Shown here piece after piece: positions 1 through 7,156 of a DNA stretch of 64,000 bases. The notes under the pieces are model-generated. The model did not search any database. It was not told the origin of the DNA and was given only the letters and a program-made list of their open reading frames with translations. The stretch covers positions 1 to 64,000 of the forward strand of contig JBLHSG010000018.1 of NCBI GenBank assembly GCA_047626725.1, read 5' to 3'. Within the stretch, counting starts at the first letter, position 1, and each line of letters begins with the position of its first letter. Made by a program: the position numbers and the translations under genes. This DNA is from Ascidiaceihabitans sp034111945 (GTDB taxonomy: Bacteria; Pseudomonadota; Alphaproteobacteria; Rhodobacterales; Rhodobacteraceae).

Positions 1-1
1 C

Positions 2-394
2 GCGGATCACCACGATCTGGTTTTGGCTGTAACCAGCCACGCGCCGCACTTGATTGCCTATACGATGGTCGGAGTAGCCGACGATTTGGGCCGTGTTACG
101 GGCGGCGAAGTGATCAAATATTCTGCAGCCGGTTTTCGCGATTTTACGCGGATCGCAGCCAGTGATCCGACCATGTGGCGCGATGTGTTTTTATCGAATA
201 AAGACGCGACACTGGAAATTCTTGGGCGCTTTACCGAAGAACTGTTTGCTTTGCAGCGGGCAATTCGAACGGGTGACGGCGATCATTTATTTGACTATTT
301 CACCCGAACACGTGCCATCCGACGTGGAATTATCGAAGCGGGGCAAGACACTGCCGCCCCGAACTTTGGTCGCGAAACGACGAGCAGCGAATGA
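2..394 (+). CDS. Prephenate/arogenate dehydrogenase family protein, C-terminal part (5' end outside window)
   Basis: The reading frame is open from base 2, so the gene starts before the window. The visible part begins with ADHHDLVLAVTSHAPHLIAYT, the conserved helix of TyrA/TyrC-type prephenate and cyclohexadienyl dehydrogenases that follows the NAD-binding domain. The rest is the all-helical dimerisation domain, with a typical SAAGFRDFTRIAASDPTMWRD stretch. The family makes 4-hydroxyphenylpyruvate or tyrosine from prephenate or arogenate in the cytoplasm. The stop overlaps the start of the next gene by 4 bases (ATGA), so the two are probably translated together. Substrate preference cannot be judged without the N-terminus. 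Confidence 0.88.
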   Translation, partial: ADHHDLVLAVTSHAPHLIAYTMVGVADDLGRVTGGEVIKYSAAGFRDFTRIAASDPTMWRDVFLSNKDATLEILGRFTEELFALQRAIRTGDGDHLFDYFTRTRAIRRGIIEAGQDTAAPNFGRETTSSE

Positions 395-1152
395 TACGTT
401 TTGCCCTCGTTTTCAGCGCCGTGTTTGGCAGTGCAGCATTCGCCAGCCCGGACTTTTCACTGCGCCCAATCGCGCGGGCAAGCAGTGCGACAATCACCGT
501 CCCTGATTTGCCGCAAGCACGGATCGAATACGTCGCGGCGGTGGTGCAAGGGCTGGATTTGTCACTGCGTCCAAACGTGCGCCCCGGTGGAGTTTTGGAA
601 AAAGCGATGGCGCGCAAACGTAAACGAATGCGCGGCGCGATCTGCGGCGATCCTGATATTCAGGGTGAAATTGTCGGGCGCGTGCCGGGCAAAATCGCGG
701 GCTGTGGTATCGAAAATGCAGTGCGGGTACGGTCGGTTGCTGGCATCACGCTAAGCCAGAAATCAGTGATGGATTGCACAACCGCAACAGCGTTAAAAAG
801 TTGGATCAACAAAGGCGCAAAACCCGCTGTTGGTTCAAAAGGCGGCGGATTGGCCGGCCTTAAGATAGCCGCGCACTATTCCTGCCGCACACGGAACAAC
901 AAAGTTGGCGCAAAAATATCAGAGCACGGCAAGGGACGGGCGATCGACATTTCGGGCCTGACCTTGGTCGATGGACGCACGATTACGGTGCTAAAAGGCT
1001 GGAACGGATCAGATCGAAAGGTCATGCGACGTGCGCACAAGGCGGCGTGTGGCCCGTTTGGAACAGTCCTTGGCCCCAATGCCGATCGTTATCATCAGGA
1101 TCATTTCCACTTTGATACAGCGCGTTACCGCAGCGGTTCGTATTGCCGATAA
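391..1152 (+). CDS. Extensin-like C-terminal domain protein, exported, LAS-type peptidase fold
   Basis: 253 residues with an N-terminal signal-like segment (MIRFALVFSAVFGSAAFA). The C-terminal half matches the bacterial extensin-like C-terminal domain, with conserved Cys residues (CGDP, GCGIE, MDC, YSC, AACGPFG, SYC). SEHGKGRAIDISG followed by HQDHFHFD resembles the HxxGxAxD and HxH zinc sites of VanY/MepA-type peptidoglycan peptidases. A periplasmic wall-peptide hydrolase is therefore a reasonable inference, but no activity is established from sequence. The ATG overlaps the stop of the upstream dehydrogenase by 4 bases. Confidence 0.85.
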   Translation: MIRFALVFSAVFGSAAFASPDFSLRPIARASSATITVPDLPQARIEYVAAVVQGLDLSLRPNVRPGGVLEKAMARKRKRMRGAICGDPDIQGEIVGRVPGKIAGCGIENAVRVRSVAGITLSQKSVMDCTTATALKSWINKGAKPAVGSKGGGLAGLKIAAHYSCRTRNNKVGAKISEHGKGRAIDISGLTLVDGRTITVLKGWNGSDRKVMRRAHKAACGPFGTVLGPNADRYHQDHFHFDTARYRSGSYCR

Positions 1153-1215
1153 GTCGGTGTGATCCGGCGGAATGCGCCAATGCGCATACGACATTTTGGT
1201 GGGTGCCGTGGCGTT

Positions 1216-2220
1216 CTAGCGCAGGATCAGCCGCGGCGCAGGGCCGATGGGAATGATCCCGACTGCCATGAAACCAGCCCGAAAATTCAATTGCACATCC
1301 AGCGCATTCGGGTCGCCTGAAAACCGCGCCAACTGGCTAAGAGCCTGTTCCGCCTGACGACGAATTGTAGGGTTAATCAGTTCTGCATCTTGGGCTAGAT
1401 CAAGGATTGTCTGCCAGTTTTCCGCCTGAATGTTTACGGTTCCGGAGGGGACACCTTGATCATCGACAAGCAAATCAGCGGCAAAGAACACGCGCAGATC
1501 CGACCACGCGGCTTCGGCCAGTTTAAGCTGGATTTTGCGAGGTTGTGGGCGATTTTTTTCGATGGCGTCTAAATCCCACGGGCGCGAAAATGTGATGCTT
1601 CCATCCAGTTCCAGCGTTTCAAATGTCAGCGGCCACGATTGCGGTACGCGTAGTTTTGCACGCGGAATATCGCCAGGTTTGAACCCTTTCGCGCGGGCCA
1701 CAAAACTGTAGCGGTTGGGATCATCATCGCTTTGGATCATCGATAGGGTCAGGCCATCTGCACCATAAAGTGCGCCAATTTGCGATGACGCCAGCCAAAC
1801 ATCCGTGGTTAACGACAGCTGTTCTAGTTCGAGGGCTGTGCCGGGGTGTAATCGTAAATCTGCCTTGCCGTTTTGTACGGTGACTTCGGATTTTTGCTGC
1901 GGCGTCGAAATTTGGATCGGGATGTTTGGCAGATCAACTGTGACGTCGCCGGGCCAATACGTCGGCGCGCTAATCCCTAGCGTCGGCAATGAAATCGCCA
2001 GACCCGCCAACGGATCAGCCAATTCAATCGCAGTGAAATTGGTACGCACGCGGGTTGGGAAGCCGTGCAATTCAAGCGTGGAATATTCTGCCTGCCACCC
2101 AGCGTCGCGACGATCTTTGAACCATGTTTCTAGGCCGGTTTTTAACCCAAATCCAAACACAGCCCACCACGCACACCACAAAATACTGAGAATCAGCAAG
2201 ATCCAGATCAATCGGCGCAT
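1216..2220 (-). CDS. DUF2125 domain-containing protein, membrane-anchored
   Basis: 334 residues. It begins with a single hydrophobic segment (residues 4-25, IWILLILSILWCAWWAVFGFG) that should act as a signal anchor, followed by a long beta-rich domain with the WKxxxGWxxEYxxLxxxGFPxR type opening of DUF2125. The family is common in Rhodobacteraceae and has no assigned function; the repeated amphipathic beta pattern suggests a periplasmic, possibly lipid- or membrane-facing protein. It is transcribed divergently from chaC (64 bases between the starts) and converges with the extensin-like gene. Confidence 0.8.
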   Translation of the reverse strand: MRRLIWILLILSILWCAWWAVFGFGLKTGLETWFKDRRDAGWQAEYSTLELHGFPTRVRTNFTAIELADPLAGLAISLPTLGISAPTYWPGDVTVDLPNIPIQISTPQQKSEVTVQNGKADLRLHPGTALELEQLSLTTDVWLASSQIGALYGADGLTLSMIQSDDDPNRYSFVARAKGFKPGDIPRAKLRVPQSWPLTFETLELDGSITFSRPWDLDAIEKNRPQPRKIQLKLAEAAWSDLRVFFAADLLVDDQGVPSGTVNIQAENWQTILDLAQDAELINPTIRRQAEQALSQLARFSGDPNALDVQLNFRAGFMAVGIIPIGPAPRLILR

Positions 2221-2284
2221 GAACAGCCCTTTCGCTTTGCGTTTGAATAGGTTTTACCGAGGCAGCAAACAAAGGACCAGCGCG

Positions 2285-2812
2285 ATGACAATGTGGGTAT
2301 TCGGATATGGCAGCCTTTTGTGGAACCCCGGTTTTGAGGTCGCCGAACAACAGATCGGCACGCTGTTTGGTTACGCGCGGTCATTCTGCATGCGGTCGAT
2401 CCATCATCGTGGAACCGACGCTGAACCGGGGCTGGTTTTGGCCCTAGATGCTGCCGCAGATTCAAAATGTGTGGGGGTTGCATTGGCCGTTGCCGCGGGA
2501 AAAGAGGCCGATACTTTGGCCTATCTGCGCGAGCGTGAATTGGTGTCGTCTGCCTATTTGGAAAAAATGTTGGATGTACAGTTGGCGGATGGGCGATTGG
2601 TCCAGGCCGTGACCTACGTAATTGATGAATCACACGAGCAATATTGCCATGAAACGCTGGAACAACAGGCGCAAATTATCGCGCATGCGGTTGGTGGGCG
2701 TGGTCCTAACACTGAATATTTGTATAATACTGCAGATCATTTGATGCAGATCGGCCTACGTGATCCTGACCTTGAATGGCTGACTGAACGGGTCCGAGCG
2801 TTAAGCGCATAA
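2285..2812 (+). CDS. chaC: ChaC-type gamma-glutamylcyclotransferase
   Basis: 175 residues. MWVFGYGSLLWNPGF at the N-terminus is the substrate-binding GYGSL signature of the gamma-glutamylcyclotransferase fold, and RSIHHRGTDAEPGLVLAL and YLRERE (general acid Glu) follow in ChaC order. ChaC enzymes cleave glutathione to 5-oxoproline and Cys-Gly in the cytoplasm. The frame is open much further upstream (to 1805), but ATG 2285 is chosen because homology starts there and an AAAGGA ribosome-binding site lies about 10 bases before it. The upstream extension runs antisense to the DUF2125 gene. Confidence 0.9.
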   Translation: MTMWVFGYGSLLWNPGFEVAEQQIGTLFGYARSFCMRSIHHRGTDAEPGLVLALDAAADSKCVGVALAVAAGKEADTLAYLRERELVSSAYLEKMLDVQLADGRLVQAVTYVIDESHEQYCHETLEQQAQIIAHAVGGRGPNTEYLYNTADHLMQIGLRDPDLEWLTERVRALSA

Positions 2813-2885
2813 ATCCTTGGCGCTTTGCGATAATTTTGATTAGGTTACCGCAGTAGAGCAGTAAATATAGCCCGGAGTACGGTGC

Positions 2886-4088
2886 ATGGCGCAGCCAGAA
2901 ATTCAGGCGCGACCGCAATTTTCCCACCCAGTGCGTCAGATCGCGCTGATGTTGCTTGTCATTTGCTTGACCAGCTTGGGGGCATTTGTGGCGTTGCCGC
3001 AGGTTTTGCCGGTTTTCCAAGCCAATCCGCAACTGAACGGGTTTATCTTTTTTGTATTTCTAATCGGTGTGGTCGCCTGTTTTTATCAGGTATTTCAGAT
3101 GATTGTGTCGGTCCATTGGATCGAACGATTTGTCGATGACACCTCTGAGGTGAATTCCAAAGCCCCGCAATTATTGGCCCCGCTTGCGTCGTTGTTGCGC
3201 ACGCGAGGGGCGCGGATGCAGGTGAACACGACATCGACCAGATCGATTTTGGATTCTGTCGCAACGCGTATCGATGAAGTCCGCGAAATCACGCGATACA
3301 TCGTTAACACTCTGATTTTTCTTGGACTTTTGGGCACGTTTTATGGGTTGGCGACAACTGTTCCCGCCCTTGTCGACACAATCCGCAGCCTAGCGCCGCA
3401 AGAAGGCGAGCAGGGCGTCGAGGTGTTTGGCCGTTTGATGACCGGCCTTGAATCACAGTTAAGCGGGATGGGCGTTGCGTTTGCATCGTCGCTGTTGGGT
3501 TTGGCGGGATCGTTGGTTGTTGGCATTTTGGAACTGTTCGCAGGCCACGGTCAAAACCGGTTTTATCGTGAGTTAGAGGAATGGCTCAGCTCGATTACCC
3601 GCGTTGGTTTTTCATCAGGCGATGACAGCGGGACAGATCAGGCGGCAATGACCGGTGTTTTGGATCACATGGCCGAGCAAATGGAAGCCTTACAGCAGAT
3701 GTTTGTGCAATCCGACATCAGCCGTTCGATGGTGGATGATCGGTTGGGGCAGCTGGCGGAATCTGTTGATCGTATGACGCATCAGATGCAGCACGGGGAT
3801 GCCGAAAATTCCGCGCTTGAACGGGTGGCAGCAGGTCAGGAACGTCTGATCGCGCATCTGGAATCGCACTCCAGCGCGGGTGGCGAAGGAATTGACGCGG
3901 AAAGCCGGATGCGTTTGCGGTCTATCGATGTGCAAATGCTGCGCATTCTCGAAGAAATTTCGGCGGGTCGTCAGGAAAGCATGGCGGAATTGCGCACAGA
4001 TATTTCGGCCCTCGCACAGGCGTTATCGCAGCCACGCGGGCAGGTGCGCCGCATGGCTAAGGGCAAAAACCAACAGAGTGAGGAATAG
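2886..4088 (+). CDS. MotA/TolQ/ExbB-type proton channel protein
   Basis: 400 residues. Hydrophobic segments lie at about 17-40, 51-74, 140-165 and 199-222, the four-helix layout of MotA rather than the three of ExbB. The last two hold the family signatures GLLGTFYGLATTVPALVDTI and GMGVAFASSLLGLAGSL. Residues about 235-390 are hydrophilic and helical, probably a cytoplasmic coiled coil. Such proteins form the ring of proton-driven stator units in the inner membrane. The partner is almost certainly the OmpA/MotB-like protein starting 2 bases after this stop. ATG 2886 has GGAG 8 bases upstream. The target of the unit is unknown. Confidence 0.88.
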   Translation: MAQPEIQARPQFSHPVRQIALMLLVICLTSLGAFVALPQVLPVFQANPQLNGFIFFVFLIGVVACFYQVFQMIVSVHWIERFVDDTSEVNSKAPQLLAPLASLLRTRGARMQVNTTSTRSILDSVATRIDEVREITRYIVNTLIFLGLLGTFYGLATTVPALVDTIRSLAPQEGEQGVEVFGRLMTGLESQLSGMGVAFASSLLGLAGSLVVGILELFAGHGQNRFYRELEEWLSSITRVGFSSGDDSGTDQAAMTGVLDHMAEQMEALQQMFVQSDISRSMVDDRLGQLAESVDRMTHQMQHGDAENSALERVAAGQERLIAHLESHSSAGGEGIDAESRMRLRSIDVQMLRILEEISAGRQESMAELRTDISALAQALSQPRGQVRRMAKGKNQQSEE

Positions 4089-4090
4089 CC

Positions 4091-6175
4091 ATGGCGCTGT
4101 CGCGACGCACAGGCGCGCGGTTCCAAGCGTCAATTTGGCCCGGTTTTGTCGATGCAATGACCGGTTTATTACTGGTGCTGATGTTCGTTTTGACCATCTT
4201 TATGGTTGTTCAATTTGTCTTGCGTGAAACGATTTCCGGTCAGGAAACCGAACTGAACACCCTGGCAGGCGAAGTGTCTGCGTTGGCCCAAGCGCTTGGC
4301 CTTGAGGAACGACGCGGCAATCAATTGGATGCACGCCTTTCAAATTTGAACGCGACGTTGAACACCGCCCAAGATCAGGTCGCGGCCCAAGCGGCGATGA
4401 TCGTGAACTTGACCGCGCAGCGGGATGCCGGCGAGGCGGACTTGGCGGCAGCGAACACGCAGTTGACCAGTTTTGAAGCGCAAGTTGCAGCATTGCTAAG
4501 CCAGCGTGACGGGGCCTTGGCCGCAGTTACCCAGCTTGAGGGTGATCAAACGCGGCTTTTGTCAGAGCAGGACGCGCTAAATGCGGCATTGGCGCAAGCA
4601 CGGACCGAAGTTGACGCCAGCGTGCAAGCGGCCAGATTAGCGGCAAGCCAACGCGAGGCATTTGATGCGTTGATTGCTGATTTGCAGGCAAAAAACGCAG
4701 ATGCAGCGGACCGTGCGTTTGCATTAGAAGGTCAGCTTGCGACTGCAACCCAAGCGCTGAGCGCGCAAGAGGCCGCGAAATTGGCAGAGGCTGCGGCGGC
4801 GGCGGCGTTGCGCGCACGGCTTGAAAATGCGGATGCAGAACTGACGGCGATGACGCTGGCATTAGAAGCGCAGCGCAAAGACGCCGAAGATACACTGACG
4901 TTGTTGGCTGCGGCCCGATCAACACAAGCGGATTTGGATACGCAATTGATCGCGGCATTGTTGCAGATTGATACGCTGCAAACCGGTGCGACGGGGACTG
5001 CTGCGGATCGCGATGAAGCGCGCCAAGCGGCGGCAGACCTTGCGGCGGAAAAAGTGCAGCTCGAGGCTGATTTGGCAGGACTGCGCACGGCGTTGAACAC
5101 TGCTCAAAGTGCAATTGAAGCAGGATCGACAGATGCCGAAGATCTGCGTGCACGGCTGGCGGCGGCGTTGAATGCGCAGTTGCAAGCTGAGGCTGCACGG
5201 ACGGATGCGGAAGGCCAAGTTTCTCAAGCTCAAGCCAGCGAGACGGATTTACGTGCGCAATTGGCCACAGCGTTGGCTGCCAAGTTGGCGTTGGAAGGCA
5301 CATTGGGGACTGCGGACGTAAACATGACCGAGGTGCGTGACCAACTGGCCGCAGCGCTTGCTGCCCGATTGCGGGCTGAGCAAACCGCGACCGATCTGTT
5401 AACCGCGGCAGAGCAACGCCAGGCCTTGTTGCAAGCTGCACAGGGCGCGCTGTCAGACGAAGAAGAAACCAGTTTTGCCGCGCAACGTCAGACGGAATTG
5501 CTAAACCAACAAGTCGCCGCTTTGCGTGCTCAATTAGGGGGTTTGCAGGTTTTGCTGGATGGCGCCGTCGCAAGTGACGCTGCCAAAGAGGTGCAATTAC
5601 AGTCACTTGGCAGCAATCTGAACAATGCATTGGCGCGGGTTGCAGCCGAAGAGCGACGCAATCGTTTGCTAGAAGAAGAAAAACGTAAAGCTTTAGAAGC
5701 CGAAACACAGGACCTGGAAAAATATCGTTCTGAATTCTTTGGACGTCTGCGGGATGTTCTGGGCAATCAAGAAGGCGTGCGCATCGAGGGCGACCGATTT
5801 GTGTTCTCGTCCGAGGTATTATTCCCGCCTGGTGGTGCTGATCTGTCTCGTGCCGGTGAGGGCGAGATTGCAAAGATCGCTACCATTTTGCGGTCCATCG
5901 CAGGTGATATTCCGCCCGAAATCAATTGGGTGATCCGTGTTGATGGCCATACAGATAATATTCCGTTGTCTGGCCAAGGTGAATTTGCCGACAACTGGGA
6001 GCTGTCGCAGGCGCGCGCGTTGTCTGTGGTCAAATATATGGTGAGTTTTCTGGCCATTCCACCGGATCGATTGGCCGCCAATGGATTTGGCCAATATCAG
6101 CCTGTGAACACGGACAATACAGAAGGCGCGCGTGCGCAAAATCGCCGGATCGAGCTGAAGTTTACTGAGAAGTAG
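4091..6175 (+). CDS. OmpA/MotB-type peptidoglycan-binding protein with long coiled coil
   Basis: 694 residues in three parts. One membrane helix (about 16-45) begins FVDAMTGLLLVLMF, with Asp21 placed like the proton-carrying Asp of MotB/ZorB. An Ala/Leu/Glu/Gln-rich coiled coil runs from about 48 to 550, including three related repeats near 351, 387 and 414 (consensus LRxxLAxALxAxLxxE). An OmpA-like domain (about 560-692) carries DGHTDN and a terminal NRRIELKF that should bind peptidoglycan. A GAGGA site precedes the ATG, 2 bases after the channel gene. The pair looks like a proton-driven motor tethered to the wall, with an unusually long spacer. Confidence 0.88.
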   Translation: MALSRRTGARFQASIWPGFVDAMTGLLLVLMFVLTIFMVVQFVLRETISGQETELNTLAGEVSALAQALGLEERRGNQLDARLSNLNATLNTAQDQVAAQAAMIVNLTAQRDAGEADLAAANTQLTSFEAQVAALLSQRDGALAAVTQLEGDQTRLLSEQDALNAALAQARTEVDASVQAARLAASQREAFDALIADLQAKNADAADRAFALEGQLATATQALSAQEAAKLAEAAAAAALRARLENADAELTAMTLALEAQRKDAEDTLTLLAAARSTQADLDTQLIAALLQIDTLQTGATGTAADRDEARQAAADLAAEKVQLEADLAGLRTALNTAQSAIEAGSTDAEDLRARLAAALNAQLQAEAARTDAEGQVSQAQASETDLRAQLATALAAKLALEGTLGTADVNMTEVRDQLAAALAARLRAEQTATDLLTAAEQRQALLQAAQGALSDEEETSFAAQRQTELLNQQVAALRAQLGGLQVLLDGAVASDAAKEVQLQSLGSNLNNALARVAAEERRNRLLEEEKRKALEAETQDLEKYRSEFFGRLRDVLGNQEGVRIEGDRFVFSSEVLFPPGGADLSRAGEGEIAKIATILRSIAGDIPPEINWVIRVDGHTDNIPLSGQGEFADNWELSQARALSVVKYMVSFLAIPPDRLAANGFGQYQPVNTDNTEGARAQNRRIELKFTEK

Positions 6176-6184
6176 ACCTGCCGA

Positions 6185-7156
6185 TTAACGGATTTGGATT
6201 TGTGTTTTTTCGACGCTGATGACACGGCCGTTGCGCAATAGCGCGGCTGATCCTGAATAAGTACCCGTTGGCCATGCCGCTGATTTTAGACGTTTGCCGG
6301 CTGCGCGAAACATTTGCGCCTGTTGCTTTTCGATTTTGACCTTTTGATCGACCATGACACCGTCTGGACCAGATAGAACCAGTTGAATTTCATCGCCTTT
6401 ACGTGTGCCAAAGGCATAGCCATAGACAACAATTGCGGGTGCATTTGTTGGCAAAGATTGCATCGATGCACGACCACTTTTTACATCAGCAAACTTTGGG
6501 ACACCGTCATGAAAGCCAGCGTGTAGAATCGCACCAGGTTGGTAGACTAGGGCGTCTTTCCAAAGGGTTTCTGTGCCGGGTTTGCCGCAACTAATTTTCC
6601 CATCTGGATCAAAGGGGTCAACGACATTTCCGTCTTTGCGCACAGATAAATGGACATGCGGGAACTGTGTGCGTCCGCTAAGGCCAACTTGACCCAGCAC
6701 TGTCTGTGCGTTGACAGTTTGGCCTTTTTTAACAGCTATGGACCCTTTTTTCATGTGGCAGTACTGGGTTTCCCAGCCGTCGCCATGATTGATCACCACG
6801 CCATTTCCACATTCACGGCCCGCGACATTTTCAGCGTTTGCATCGCTGTACAGACGGTCTGCGACGCCATCGCGTACGCCGCGAACTGTGCCAGAGGCGG
6901 CGGCAATAACATTCACACCGCGCGCCATTTGTTGCGTGCTGCGCAAGGCGAAATCGGTGCCTTTGTGTTTGTTATAACTAAGGGACTGACAGCGATAATC
7001 ATGCGCGCCATTGCTTGGGTCATGATCTACGTATTGTTGGATGTAGCAATCTTGGCCAAGTTTACAGTCAATAGGTTGGCCTAATACAATGTCTTTCGCC
7101 GCAACGGGAGCTGCGGCGAAAGAAAGAAGTATAACTGCGAGTAGCCGCCTGATCAT
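6185..7156 (-). CDS. M23 family peptidoglycan metallopeptidase, secreted
   Basis: 323 residues with a clear signal peptide (MIRRLLAVILLSFAAAPVAA). The LytM/M23 zinc site is complete: HKGTDFAL (first His and Asp ligands), the NHGDGWETQYCHM segment and HVHLSV (final HxH), around residues 60-180. The C-terminal third is a beta-rich region of unknown role. M23 enzymes cut peptide cross-links in peptidoglycan in the periplasm. The start codon overlaps the clpA stop by 4 bases (ATGA), so it is translated from the clpA message. It converges with the OmpA-like gene, 9 bases apart. Confidence 0.9.
   Translation of the reverse strand: MIRRLLAVILLSFAAAPVAAKDIVLGQPIDCKLGQDCYIQQYVDHDPSNGAHDYRCQSLSYNKHKGTDFALRSTQQMARGVNVIAAASGTVRGVRDGVADRLYSDANAENVAGRECGNGVVINHGDGWETQYCHMKKGSIAVKKGQTVNAQTVLGQVGLSGRTQFPHVHLSVRKDGNVVDPFDPDGKISCGKPGTETLWKDALVYQPGAILHAGFHDGVPKFADVKSGRASMQSLPTNAPAIVVYGYAFGTRKGDEIQLVLSGPDGVMVDQKVKIEKQQAQMFRAAGKRLKSAAWPTGTYSGSAALLRNGRVISVEKTQIQIR

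Noticed and set aside
4527..5873. Long minus-strand frame of 448 codons opposite the coiled-coil gene
   Set aside because: It is antisense to a biased Ala/Gln/Leu-rich coding sequence, is Pro/Arg/His-rich and has no family features.
2886..6175. Zorya anti-phage system
   Set aside because: The stator-like pair is present, but no helicase, nuclease or other Zorya partner is near, and the tail is on the wrong subunit.
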